This document shows positions 36,486 to 46,915 of a DNA stretch of 64,000 bases, piece by piece. Location: assembly GCA_963920765.1 (NCBI GenBank), contig OY987244.1, positions 32,495,678 to 32,559,677 on the forward strand, written 5' to 3'. Source of the stretch: Ulota crispa (taxonomy: Eukaryota > Streptophyta > Bryopsida > Orthotrichales > Orthotrichaceae). Below the pieces are notes generated by a model. The model made no database searches and had not been told where the DNA came from. It worked only from the letters and a program-made list of their open reading frames with translations. A program made the translations under genes and the position numbers. How positions within the stretch are numbered: the first letter of the stretch is position 1; every line of letters begins with the position of its first letter.

Positions 36486-37143
36486 ATGCAGTACACAAAA
36501 TTGATACTTATAAAAAGAGCAGCAAGAAACTCCTATAGGCTAGTAACAGCCCGCCCAAATGTGTGCATATTTCTGCAACAACTTTCAAAAGTGGCGCATG
36601 TAGGAGTGTGGACATGTATGGGCCAAGATATGGCCGCACCAATAGTGTCCTGGTTATTCAAAAGGTGTGGAGCATCTTTTGTTTTGTTGCAAGAGCATTG
36701 TACTAATTTGAAGGATAGAAACGGCAGGTATTACAATGCAAGGATAAGAACTCAAAGAGTTTTTTAAGGAGTTGCTGATGATATGGAATAGAAGATTTGA
36801 CCTATGCTTGGATCAATTTATGGCAGCGGACCATAACACAATTCTGGTTGACAATAGCCTGCTTAAAGGTTTCTTGAACCCTCGGTCGAATTGTTTGTTC
36901 CCAAACTCCTAGTACAAAAACAACGATAACAATTGCCACATTGAGAAGAGATTGGGGCAGTTGTTAGACATGTGTAGGTCTGAGCTTCTTGTGCCAAAGT
37001 TTGTGGAACTAGTATTAGAAGCAGGAGAAGAAAGAATTTTGGGGCAAAACCCGATTGATCCCTATAGTGTTGTTGTCCAAAGGACGCAGTCGTTTTTGAG
37101 GTTTGTTAGACCCTCTAGTGGTACTTTGGTTTGCTGTGGGTAG
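36486..37143 (+). pseudogene. FCP1/SCP-like HAD phosphatase remnant
   Basis: The first frame (36486-36767) reads RLVTARPNVCIFLQQLSK, HVGVWTCMGQDMAAP and LLQEHCTNLKDRNG. After a shift near 36766 it continues KELLMIWNRRFD and NTILVDNSLLKGFLNPRSNC, then a stop (FPNS*), then HIEKRLGQLLDMCRSELLVP to 37143. Order and motifs (VGVWT, QxxCT, TILVDxS...NP..FP) match the FCP1 homology domain of RNA polymerase II CTD-type phosphatases. The catalytic DxDGT motif expected at the front is absent: KLIL is followed directly by IKRAARNSY. A frameshift, a stop and that loss make it inactive. The first 320-bp repeat unit overlaps its 3' end. Confidence 0.62.
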
Positions 37144-38060
37144 AAATAGAGTGACAAAATACTCTATTTTACGGGATCTCCTAAAATTGGACCGTGTGCA
37201 TGACCTTTCCTAGTATGTTATGTACAGTTTTGTGGATTTTGCGTCAGTATAATATACAAGGCGTTTTGAGAACCTGATGTGTGATATGTAGCTATGCTAG
37301 ATTGTGTGAGTTTGGAGATTCTAACTGTCCAAAGTTCTAGTATGAATTATTTCACGTATATCCTTTGTAACCAAAGTGTCTATGGTTTCCTTTTTTATAC
37401 TTGTCTACACCGTTCTTGAAGTTTCATAGAACCTCTACTAATACTCTGGTTTGCGGTGGGCTATAGAAGGGTGACACTGTACTCAGTTTTAGAGGATCTC
37501 CTAATATTGGACTGTGCGGACGGCTTTTCCTAGTATGTTATGTACAGTTTTTTGGATTTTGAGCCAGTATGATATACAAGGCTTTTTGAATACCTGATGT
37601 TTGATATGTTGCTCTATTGGATTGTGTGAGGTCGGAGTTTCTGACTGTGGGAAAGTCTGGTCTGAATTATCTCACGTATATCTTTTGTAAGAGAAGTGTG
37701 TGTGGTTTCCTTCTTTATACTCATCTTCACCGTTCTTGATGTTTGTTAGAATGTCTAGTGATTCTTTGGTTTTTTAGTGGGCAATAATAAAGTGACAATG
37801 TCCTTTGTTTTAGGGGATCTCCAAAAATTGAATAGTGCGCACAACTTTTCCTAGTTTGTTACGTACAATTTTGTGGACTTTGAGCCAGTATGATATATAA
37901 GGCTTTTTGACTACCTGAAGTGTCCATAGTCTATAGCTCTATTACATTGTGCAAGTTCAGAGACTCTGACTGTGCAAATTTTTGGCTTGAATTATTTCAT
38001 GTATATCTTATATAATTGAAGTGCCTATGGCTTCATTTTTCTACTCGGCTACAGTGGACA
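37101..38060. repeat. 3 x 320-bp tandem repeat with palindromes
   Basis: Units start at 37101 (GTTTGTTAGACCCTCTAGTG), 37421 (GTTTCATAGAACCTCTACTA) and 37741 (GTTTGTTAGAATGTCTAGTG), a period of exactly 320 bp. Each carries one palindrome-like site: TTTACGGGATCTCCTAAA, TTTAGAGGATCTCCTAAT and TTTAGGGGATCTCCAAAA. The first unit encodes the last residues of the FCP1-like frame, so the array grew from the 3' end of that gene. Confidence 0.88.
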
Positions 38061-39299
38061 TTGTAATGATTGTGCAATCACTAGCTCTAGATGTGCAATT
38101 AGGAAGATAACCACTCTTGCATAGTGTACTACAGTCTGCAGTTGTAGCACCTAAAACTAGATTTGACTTTATGTATAGAACTGCACCCATTGTTACCTAA
38201 ATCGCTTATTCTAGAACGTTGTTCCGAGTGGTATTGGAATGTTTTTTCTCATTAAGTGGATTAAATACTAACTGGTTGTAGGTTGGGACATGAAACAATG
38301 AGAATAGTCAAAGTATTGGTTCAGACCCGGATCCCTTTTTGCTATGTCTTACCCACAATGGACTACTCGCTAGAGTCCAACGTTGAAGTTGGTGTCGTGA
38401 ACAATTCAATTTCTTGTGCAATAGGTCCAGCAGAATTATTACAATTTTATCAGTAGTGTGGAAGACCTTGGCCTAAGTTGCGATATGCATCATATACAAA
38501 GGTTCCAGCTGTAGTGGACACAATCACCATGATCTTTATTGAGTGCTCTAGCTTTAGCTATACGCACAACAGCATGGTGGGAACATTACAAGGAGACCAA
38601 CAATAACAATTGAAAGGCCAATCATTGTAGTGTTGCAGGACCATATCAAGATCTTGAATAATTAAGTGCTACACTTGATAGCTCATAGAGTGGTTTGAAA
38701 TGCCTCAATTAAGTAGCTCTAGAGAATTCTTATCCAAATAACCAATTAGGTGTGTAGACAGTACATTTAATAAAAGGCTTTCCATCTAAGTCCATTAGTG
38801 AGAGATGTTGTAGGCATGTCCCACATTGGCGTAAGCATAGCAATGAATTATTGTTGCACGTTTTAAGTAGTATCGTCAGAAGCTTAATTTTGAGCGGGCA
38901 CGTTCTATTCAATGTTAATGGACTATTGTGCTGGTGGGAGAATTCCAAGAGGATTCTCCGTGGAATAAATTTTTTGGAAGAAGTTACATTTTCTAGTCCC
39001 GTGTACTTGTGAACCAAGAATCTGAAGGGCAACTTGTATGCATGCTAACATTTTGTTGAGGCAATAGTGTATCACGGGTGGGGTGTCTTTACGGCAATGG
39101 GTAGGTAGAGAAGATGTAATATGTTTTATTAATCACTACACATCTTCTAAGGCTAGCAGTCACTGGTCATGTAGGTTACATATGCAAAAGTAAAAGTTTA
39201 GTAAACGTAGTTCATGGTTTAAAGGAGCATGCATATACTACATTCATTGAGGTGCAAAGACATTTTACAAAGAAGTTCCCGAAGTTGCCAAAGTGCGAA
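38061..39299. other. No recognised gene
   Basis: A 100-codon minus ORF (38730-39032) has no recognised domain. Confidence 0.4.
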
Positions 39300-39356
39300 T
39301 AGATTTCTGAAAGTCCCAAAATGTACCTTTTTTCCCAAATTAATGAATATGGCGTT
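39300..39356. mobile_element. Truncated MITE family C end inside a kinase exon
   Basis: The right terminus (TTTCCCAAATTAATGAATAT then GGCGTT) abuts the kinase reading directly at 39356/39357. The opposite end is missing, so the true left limit is unknown. The insertion removes everything after MNDVVR in the kinase frame. Confidence 0.65.
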
Positions 39357-39508
39357 CTAACCACATCATTCATACAAGGTTGGAATTTAGGTTTCCTCTC
39401 CACGCATTTCATAGCTAGTCCAGCCACTTTCCATACACTAGGCATATCAGGATTGGAAGTTGCAATGCCAGAGCCCACCAATGTTTCCACGTCTCCCATA
39501 TTCATCAT
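39357..39508 (-). pseudogene. RLK pseudogene: kinase subdomain XI piece
   Basis: Reads GDVETLVGSGIATSN, then SVWKVAGLAMKCVERKPKFQ and PCMNDVVR. It matches the end of plant receptor-kinase domains, where a conserved R in the CVE...RP motif contacts the Glu of APE. Here the RP is changed to QP, a further sign of decay. It is cut off by the MITE at 39356. Confidence 0.8.
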
Positions 39509-39564
39509 CTCTCGCTTGTGATCATAAACAAATCCCCCACCTTTGGACTTGTCAGAATTTCAAT

Positions 39565-39852
39565 CACTACAAGAAAAAGGGCCGTTTTTGACTAAGGATT
39601 TTGACTACCAAAACGCTAAGACAATTAGGTTTTCATGACTAGTATTTATGACCACATGTAGTCATAAATAATTTAACTTATGACTATGTGTAGTCATAAA
39701 TTAAATTATTTATGACAAAATGAAATTATTCAATCATAAATTAATTATTTATGACTACATGTGGTCATAAATATTAGTCACAAAAGTGTAGTCATTTTAG
39801 TCTTTTTTGTAGTCAAAATCCTTAGTCAAAAATGGCCATTTTTCTTGTAGTA
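39565..39852. mobile_element. CACTA-like foldback MITE
   Basis: Starts CACTACAAGAAAAAGGGCCG and ends CATTTTTCTTGTAGTA (last base mutated from G). The flanks are AAT on both sides (39562-39564, 39853-39855). The interior repeats 'tatgactacatgtagtcata' in inverted copies, so the whole 288 bp can fold back. Confidence 0.88.
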
Positions 39853-40049
39853 AATATTATCAAAACCGCTTGTGTACAACAACAAAAAAAACATAAGTCA
39901 ACTTGAATTTGAAGCATTGAACATGTTTAAAGTCATATAGGTTTGAGAGACTTTTGAATACAAGAGGGATGGCTGCTTTACACGTGTACTTTTTGTGTAT
40001 CCATACAGTCCTACTTTTTCCCCTCTTTTGGAGGGGGTGTAGGCCCCTC

Positions 40050-40170
40050 TTTCCATGGTCAACATCAAAGCTACCCAGACTACAGGCACACCAAAAGCAT
40101 ACACATTAAAAGGATCATCTAGGAGTATGAAACCAGCTAAATGAACTTGCAAGGTCAGGTTGTTGGGCAA
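40050..40170 (-). pseudogene. RLK pseudogene: degraded subdomain IX piece
   Basis: Reads NNLTLQVH and then NVYAFGVPVVWVAL, comparable to the (Q)LT.KSDVYAFGVVLLE segment of receptor kinases. The invariant Asp is replaced by Asn (FNVYAFG). It lies between the subdomain VIII and XI pieces in the right order and strand. Boundaries are approximate. Confidence 0.55.
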
Positions 40171-40564
40171 TTACCCATATTGCGATGTGGGAACAAGGAC
40201 CGGTGCCAACAATGTTGTCAATTAGCTTACGAGCAGATATTAATTTGAGCAAAAAGACACCATTGAAAGCTACAGACATCACTTTTGCCAGTTAGTATTT
40301 GTGTCTCAAAGTACCTGCAAAATGCCAATATATCATTATTTACATGCTGATCAAGTGGATGCCAAAAGTATCAATATATATATTTCATCAATGTAATCAA
40401 AGTTTCAATTTGTGATTGGCAAAGTAGAACCAAACCATGATTGAGAAAGCTTGAATTCTAACAAGGAGATTTTTCACAATGTACACAATTATAGCATTAA
40501 GTATGCATGCACTAGTTGCATGGTGTTGTTTCAAATTGGAGTACTATCCAATAGGACGACGCTA

Positions 40565-40794
40565 TATTGTGAGCGTAGAATGGTGAGCTTGTAAGCGGTG
40601 AGCCAAGATTTGGTGAGCAAGAATCAATTTTGATCTCAAAATCAATAGAAAATCTTTAAAAAAAGCAAGTTTATCAAAAAGTTTAAAATGTACTATTATA
40701 GGGCCCTATGTATACAATTATAGGTGAAATTGAGTATTTTGAAAAAAAATCTTTGCTCACAACTCATGGCTCATGGATCCCCGTTCACAAAATA
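40565..40794. mobile_element. Small MITE, family F copy 1
   Basis: The left text TATTGTGAGCG and right text GTTCACAAAATA are short inverted ends. The interior 'ttttgatctcaaaatcaat' and 'catggatcccc' blocks recur at 63608-63820. About 230 bp. Confidence 0.65.
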
Positions 40795-40919
40795 GCATTC
40801 CCCCTATCCAATAGCTCAAACTTGATTGTATCAAGATCATATCAGACCATAGCCCTTGCCACTGACCTAAGCCCATACATATGGTAATTCTTCATAAGCT
40901 AGCCTTACTTTGCTATTAC

Positions 40920-41213
40920 CTACACTAAATATTGCATTTAGGTTGCCTTGACAATTAGATTGCCTTACAATGATAAGTTAACTCATGACTCATCACTTGG
41001 CCACTTGGAGGTGTATGCAACTTTCTAGATACTTAGATTTCACATGGTTTACGACTTGGACACCACTAGTTTGTATTTCTGCAGCTACATTGTTGTTGCC
41101 AAGCTCTTTAAAGTTTGTTTGTTACAATCATTATTGATAAAAATTATTGTAGCAGCAATAAGTGCAAAATGTTGAGAACTTCATGTGGACAACCTAAGCA
41201 ATATTCAGTGTAG
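40920..41213. mobile_element. MITE family E copy 1
   Basis: Termini CTACACTAAATATTGCATTT and CAATATTCAGTGTAG are inverse. It is collinear with 48020-48325. It lies in an intron of the RLK pseudogene. No clear target duplication. Confidence 0.75.
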
Positions 41214-41272
41214 TTCATTGTATGCCAAGGACATTGCAAATCTTGTTCATTGCATGGAAGGGTGGAAGGGGT

Positions 41273-41476
41273 TTACTCTAGATCCACGTATCTGAACATC
41301 CCCTTAGCAATGGTAGAAGCGTGAGTTTCCCCATCAATTGGCCCAAACTTACAAAGTCCAAAGTCAGCAAACTTGGCCACATTTTGGTCTGAGAGGAAGC
41401 TGTTGCAACTTTTGATGTCCCTATGAATCATATTTGGAGTGCAACTCGTGTGTAAATACTCCAAACCTACATGCAA
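41273..41476 (-). pseudogene. RLK pseudogene: kinase subdomains VI-VIII
   Basis: Reads HVGLEYLHTSCTPNMIHRDI, KSCNSFLSDQNVAKFADFGL and CKFGPIDGETHASTIAKG, then MFRYVDLE and a stop. The catalytic HRD and DFG motifs are present. The subdomain VIII GT.GY.DPE motif has become GMFRYVDLE, and the stop follows at once. This exon type (GLEYLH..C.P.IIHRD) is characteristic of plant LRR receptor kinases with a malectin-like ectodomain. Confidence 0.88.
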
Positions 41477-42811
41477 TACACCATTGTTCTTGGACTTGGT
41501 CAGAGTTAGAATTTGGACTTCTAATCTAACTTGTAATTCACCTCACTTCTCCCAACTTGTTAATTATTTATTTATTACTAAAATGAAACTTAACTCAAAG
41601 CAAATGTTTACACAAATTTGTCCAACAATCACAAAAATCTAACAAGCAACATGTATCCCATGTTCTTCAATTGACCTAAAACACCATTCTTTTTTGTGCT
41701 CCTCATTCATGTCAGTGGTTTGTTTCTCCATCAAAAGCATACCACATTTTGGCTCACACATGCAAACAAAATCTTTTACCTTTGCATTTAGCTAGAACTA
41801 AGAAGGTCCGACCTTTACAATGAAAAGGCAAGGCAAGTGATAGTGTGCTGCACTTTCCAGGTGTGGACACAGAAAGCGTAGGAAATACAAAGGTTGACTA
41901 TGGCTAGCAAACAATTTTAATATGGATGTCCATCAAACAAATAAATAAAAGAGAGAGAAAAGAAGGAAGAAAAAGTTAGGGTTTAGATAACCCCATAATT
42001 TGTTGTTGGTTGGAGAGTTTCCAGTCTCCATAATAATTAATAAGACGAGTACTCTCTACAGATAAGAAAGCATATTTAATTACGTTGGCTTTCAATATGG
42101 TAAGCATAGGGGGGGTTGGTTGGATTATGTAACTTACTTTGAGTTGCATCTATTGCAATATAGAGGCGTGATGTCCACTCAAGAAGGTATTTGATTGCTT
42201 TTTCAGAACCTGCACATGATCACCATGCTCCATTTAGATGGTTTCAATATCTTCACATTTAGCATTGAGGGACACAAAGAAATTCTATTTAGGTTTAATG
42301 AAGTAAAAAACTATGGATTTGCCAGCATGTACAAGACAACTTTTCTAGGTCTCACAAAGTTGTGTGTTTGTTATGACACCAGCTTATGACATCACACATG
42401 AACTCCAAAAAAATCAAGAATTCTCAATTTTAGATTCACTTATGTGTACAATGAAAAGGATTGGATTGGATAAGATGCTAATTAGGTCAAATAATACTTC
42501 AATGTTGGAATACAGCAAATCTCCATAAATCTACCCTTCCAATGCAACACATGAAGATAGTTGTCCAAACATGTACAAAAGACCTGATTCAGTGTGCAAA
42601 TTTCAATAGTACAAAAGCTTAAAACATGCAACTAGGGGTGATTTTTTGAAAATCAAGCGTGAGAAGAGGATATTGGTGATTCTAATTTACTTTATAAACA
42701 CCAAGGCAACAACACAGAATTAGTAGTCTAGTCACTATTTCCAACCACTGCTCCTCTTGATTAAGCTTTTGCATACTAGGATGTTTAATGGAGATGATTG
42801 AATTTGCATAA

Positions 42812-42934
42812 ACCATAAAGATGTTCTTGAACAGTGTCGTTGTGCAAAAACTCATAAATGAGAATTTGAGAGTTGTTCTCTTTACAATATCCAACTAAAT
42901 TAACCAAATTTCTATGATGCACTCTTGACAACAC
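42812..42934 (-). pseudogene. RLK pseudogene: kinase subdomains IV-V exon
   Basis: The minus strand gives VLSRVHHRNLVNLVGYC followed by KENNSQILIYEFLHNDTVQE and HLYG, a near-intact LSRVHHRNLV..GYC...LVYEF..NGTL.EHLYG segment. It is well preserved between the phosphate-loop piece and the HRD piece. Its downstream end runs into a stop, and the expected W..R..IA segment is degraded. Confidence 0.85.
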
Positions 42935-42991
42935 CTCTACCTATACCACATGAACAAAACAAATAGCACGTAATTCAATACTTTACTTGTA

Positions 42992-43132
42992 AACACCATA
43001 TTCATTAAATTGGGAAAACCAAAATCCCAAGTTGTCTTCACCTTAAACCTAGAACTTGATTTAAGTTGGTCAACTTAAACCTAGTTAATGCCCAAAATGT
43101 TCATGAATTCCCAATTTAGTGAATATGGTGTT
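42992..43132. mobile_element. MITE family C copy (short)
   Basis: Left end AACACCATATTCATTAAATT, right end AATTTAGTGAATATGGTGTT, with TGTA on both flanks (42988-42991, 43133-43136). At 141 bp it is an internally deleted copy. It contains CTTAAGT/AAGTTGGTCAACTTAAA palindromic text. Confidence 0.88.
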
Positions 43133-43779
43133 TGTAGGAATAAAAGCTTTCCCAAAAGTCTAATATAAGTCTAATGGCACCCTACAAGTGATCCCTTGTT
43201 AAATTCACAACATAGCTCAAGAGTTAACAACAAGAACATCATAGGCACCTTCAAACTACATAAACTTTATGCATGATCTCAATACCAGCATGTAATGCCA
43301 ATGTGATCATTTGTGATACATGAAGAACTCAATTCTTGACGAGGAGCCTTACCCAAAATAATATTAAGTTTGCATACAATTGTAGAGAGGTATAACAATA
43401 GACTTGCACTTTTTGGTTTCTTGTGTGTGATTATATAGTGACTTCCCAAGGCAGGTTTGAGCAACTCAAACTTGCTTGCATCAAAATTAAAGAATTATGT
43501 CACATGATGACAAAGCAAAACCAATTAACATGTTCTTCATATGTAGAATGTTGCCAAGTTTTGACAAATCCATGGGTCTGGCTACACACAAGTAGGAATT
43601 AGGAACTTTAATGAAATAAAATACATTTATACATTTGTGTAGCTAGGTTTCAATAGAAATCAGAAAAGACATTTTCCAAAACTTGTATTGTTGTTGGTAG
43701 AAAGACAAAAACATTACACAACCTTTGTCATAATTGATATAATCTCAACCAAAAAATCTTTGAAACCACCTTAGCTCAT

Positions 43780-44060
43780 TGGCAAGTAAAATGATTGCAC
43801 CTCAATGTTGAACTCGACAACGTCAAGGAGGGCCTCTGGATCGCAAAGTCGAAACCATTTGGTAACTTGCCATAGTACACACTCCCAAACCCTCCTTGTC
43901 CCACTGGAGTAGTTGTTGGTGGCCACGTGGACGTCATGAAGCGTGTACACCAATGCACCATGGTTCATCATCACAGGCTTCTTCTCCACGTTGTTGGGCG
44001 AGTGCAACCCCGCTGCAAAGTTTCCAAACACAGCATATATAACCCCTTCTTCTCTACAGC
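43780..44060 (-). pseudogene. RLK pseudogene: juxtamembrane and phosphate loop
   Basis: Frame 1 reads HSPNNVEKKPVMMNHGALVY then TLHDVHVATNNYS. After a frameshift it reads VGQGGFGSVYYGKLPNGFDF, then AIQ, and after a second frameshift VVEFNIEV. This is the classical F....ATNNFS...GxGxFGxVYYG...G..VAVK...EF..EV region. The invariant Lys is not readable (AIQ), and two frame changes split the exon. Confidence 0.85.
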
Positions 44061-44245
44061 TTGCCAATGTGGCTCACTCATTGGATTCCGGTATACTGGT
44101 TTAGAACTGATAATCAAGTTTTGTAAAAACAAATATGCAAATTAATTTTGAAAGATTATAGCAGCACAACAAAGCGATAAATATACAACCGATCACAAAC
44201 TACGATTTAGATGGGCAAGAAACCAGTTATATAAAGTACGGAAAC

Positions 44246-44530
44246 ATTTGATGGATACCCCTGAAATTTGCGATATAATTTTTGCAAATGGCAGATGCCC
44301 CTATTTTTTCAAAAACTGCACAAGTACCCTTGCATCCGGCGTTTTGTTTTGTTACGCATGCTACTTTTTTCGTGATCAATGTTGAAGCAGCAACATGTGC
44401 ACAAGTGGAGAAGGAAGTGGCATGCACAACAGAATAAACGCCTGAAAATTATGGTCGAAGAAATATTTGTGTAATTTCTGAACTGAGGGCATCTATACAA
44501 ATATCGCAAACTTCAAGGTAGATTACTCGC
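44246..44530. mobile_element. MITE family D copy 1
   Basis: Long imperfect inverted ends: ATGGATACCCCTGAAATTTG at the left and CAAACTTCAAGGTAGATTAC at the right. Related over its ends to 45121-45613. It lies between the juxtamembrane and pre-transmembrane pieces of the RLK pseudogene. Boundaries are approximate. Confidence 0.65.
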
Positions 44531-44589
44531 AATACACGGATGAATCCGACTTGTGCAGTTGCACAAATCAGCTTGCACTACATCACTTA

Positions 44590-44749
44590 AGACCCAAAGT
44601 CCAAAGAGCCACGGATCCTCCCTCCACTCCCGCTATCAGTCCCACGTCTGCCTTGTTGCTGCTTGATTCCCTTCCCGACCCCGATCCAGTTTCCACCGGA
44701 CACGGCGAAGACACTGGCCCTGCCATCGCCGTGTTCTCCAACAGGCTTG
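44590..44749 (-). pseudogene. RLK pseudogene: pre-transmembrane exon
   Basis: Reads ENTAMAGPVSSPCPVE, then GSGSGRESSSNKADVG and LIAGVEGGSVALWTLGLK. A serine-rich linker followed by the start of a hydrophobic segment is the usual layout just before and in the transmembrane helix of LRR receptor kinases. A family C MITE starts at 44750, at its 5' side, with a CTTG duplication. Confidence 0.6.
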
Positions 44750-44974
44750 ATCACCATATTCGTTAAATTGGGAAAAAGGGTACATTTTGGGACATGATCA
44801 TGTACAACCAAGTTAGCAGCTTTTTTGGTACACGTGCCCTCACCTGAGAGGAGAAATTTGCGAGGGAAAAAATCTTAGTGATTCAAATTGAATCTGATTC
44901 GAGGTGACTATTCTGAATCAAGATGAAGTACAAAGTGGGACCACTTTTTTTCCCAATTTAACAAATATGGTGTT
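44750..44974. mobile_element. MITE family C copy at an RLK exon
   Basis: Left end ATCACCATATTCGTTAAATT (AA to AT at the tip), right end AACAAATATGGTGTT, with CTTG on both flanks (44746-44749, 44975-44978). 225 bp. It interrupts the RLK pseudogene beside the pre-transmembrane exon. Confidence 0.85.
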
Positions 44975-45120
44975 CTTGGGTTCCCGCTCACACTGCCAGC
45001 ACGCATGCAATCAAGCAAGCACACGTTGCATAAGCAAACTAAGGTACTGCCAAATGTAGTCGCATTCCAAAAAAGATTGAACTCATGTTGATTTTGCACA
45101 TAAAACCAAAAAAGAATGAC

Positions 45121-45613
45121 AAATTTCATGGATACCCTTGAAGTTTGCCTAATTTACATAGATTCCCCGGATTTTTCAGAAATTACACAAATATCCTTGG
45201 TTCATAATTTTTAGGCATTTGTGATATTGTGCATGTTGGTTCTTTCTCCCTTGTGGTGTGCATGCTACTTCTTTTCCATTCTATTGCACTCCGCTTGTTT
45301 TGACATTGGTTATGAAAGAAGTAACATGCATAACAATACAAACACCTCACTACAAGGGAGTAATGTCAATTTGGATATTTTCTATCAATAAGAGCATCTT
45401 GATTAGGACACTTTTATCAGTTTTTGTCAATTTGGACATATTTTTGTCAAAATTTTGTCAATTCAGATACTTTAATCAATTTGGACATGTCAATTTGAAC
45501 ATTGTTTCCTTGTAATGCCTCAAAATTATGGACCGAGGATATTTGTGTGATTTCTAAAAAATCAGGGATACCTATGTAAATATGGCAAACTTCAGGGGTA
45601 TCCATGAAATTTT
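45121..45613. mobile_element. MITE family D copy 2
   Basis: Ends AAATTTCATGGATACCC and GGGGTATCCATGAAATTT are inverse. The inner text ('tttgcctaatttacatag' against 'tatgtaaatatggcaaac') extends the inverted repeat. 493 bp, non-coding. It lies in an RLK pseudogene intron. Confidence 0.8.
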
Positions 45614-45730
45614 CCCAAAAAAGAAAAGGAGTTTCAACTTTTAGATGCACCTCTGGATCCATTGCAAGAAAGGACATTGGAAGAACAGGTGAGAAGTCCA
45701 AGGACCGGTTGGATTGGGTTCAGCCTTGAT

Positions 45731-45822
45731 TTATAGCACGTACTCTAAAGTTAAGCCATCTCGCTTCAGTACTGTGGGAACGCTTCCTGTGAAGTTGTTG
45801 TTTTGAAGATATCTGTAGCAAG
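45731..45822 (-). pseudogene. RLK pseudogene: LRR exon 2
   Basis: Reads LQNNNFTGSVPTVLKRDGLT, the last leucine-rich repeat plus the short tail seen before the linker in this kinase class. An acceptor-like CTACAG precedes it; the frame stops after YVL. Confidence 0.75.
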
Positions 45823-46074
45823 ATACAGTGAAAACAGAGTCAGTTGCAATACTTTTGGCTTCAATGGTCTCTAACTGTGATCGAAGCTTCGAATGCGTTG
45901 GAGGATTCTTTTTTTTGCATGGAGTCAAATGATATCCCAAGTCTAGTATTGCAGAAGAATTTTATGAATAAACCAGAATAGTAAGTTGAAAAGATCAATC
46001 TATACGCAATACAAGTTTGAAAATAATCTTTTAAAAAGGTAAGCGAGAAAACTAGAGAATACAAAAGAAAGAGA

Positions 46075-46329
46075 AACGCCATATTTGTTAAATTGGGAAA
46101 AAGTTTACAAAGTGGGACTTTTGAAGGATTAAGGAGGTCACTTTAATTCAAGCTCCAGCGTTCTTTTTTTGTACACGTGCCCTTACTTGAGAGGAGGAAT
46201 TTGAGAGGGAAAAAATCTTAGTGCTCAAATTGAATCTGATACCTTCAATGGGTTTAAGGTGGCTATTTTGGATTCAGGTAAGGTACAAAATGGTACCCAT
46301 CGTTTTCCCAATTTAATGAACATGGCGTT
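46075..46329. mobile_element. MITE family C copy beside an LRR exon
   Basis: Left end AACGCCATATTTGTTAAATT, right end CCCAATTTAATGAACATGGC plus GTT, with GAGA on both flanks (46071-46074, 46330-46333). 255 bp. It directly abuts the coding part of LRR exon 1. Confidence 0.88.
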
Positions 46330-46436
46330 GAGAGGGATGTCCATACAACTCCTGTAGTGTTGTAATGAGTCCCAACGACGCCGGAATTGGACCGCTGAGC
46401 TTGTTGTTTTGTAAATGCCTGCCGCATGAAACCATA
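46330..46436 (-). pseudogene. RLK pseudogene: LRR exon 1
   Basis: Reads HLQNNKLSGPIPASLGLITT then LQELYG, a complete LxxNxLSGxIPxxLxxLxxLxxL repeat. The MITE at 46329 joins its 3' end. Exon 5' border is probably the GCGGCAG acceptor-like site near 46424. Confidence 0.82.
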
Positions 46437-46739
46437 GTTTGTAAGATCCCTTGGTGAAGGAAAACGGGAATTATCATTACTGAGACTTTAGTGATATAGT
46501 ATTGATAAATACAACCGTATAGATACAATCTAAAAGACAAAAGCTGAAACTATTATTGATACAAACTCTAAAATTCTCTTTCCTTGATTAAATTTCATAA
46601 TGGATTATCATAAGTCTACAAAAATGAAGAGAGTTTGTGAGCTTTACAAGTAGAAGCATTTCGCTCATGAGCATCATAAACTTCGTAGTATGAAATGTAT
46701 AGCTTTACCAAACATGGCGATTCAGAAAACACGGCCATC

Positions 46740-46915
46740 ACCTGCTTGAGAGGAAGCAGCAGAGGCTGGCTGTGCAATGGAGGCCAAATACGCCACAACC
46801 ATTGCTAAAAGCCGGGTCGCTCCATACTGGGGCATTCTGTAACCGATCCAAGCCAGAGCATACGATTTCATCCGGATAAATGGTTCCATCAAGCTGAAGA
46901 TTGCAAAGTAAATGA
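46740..46915 (-). other. Possible exon remnant, unidentified
   Basis: The minus strand has open text between an acceptor-like CTTCAG and a donor-like CAG/GTGATG. It includes GTIYPDEIVCSGLDRLQ in one frame. It lies between the LRR exon and the proposed N-terminal piece of the RLK pseudogene, but I cannot match it to that protein. Confidence 0.25.
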
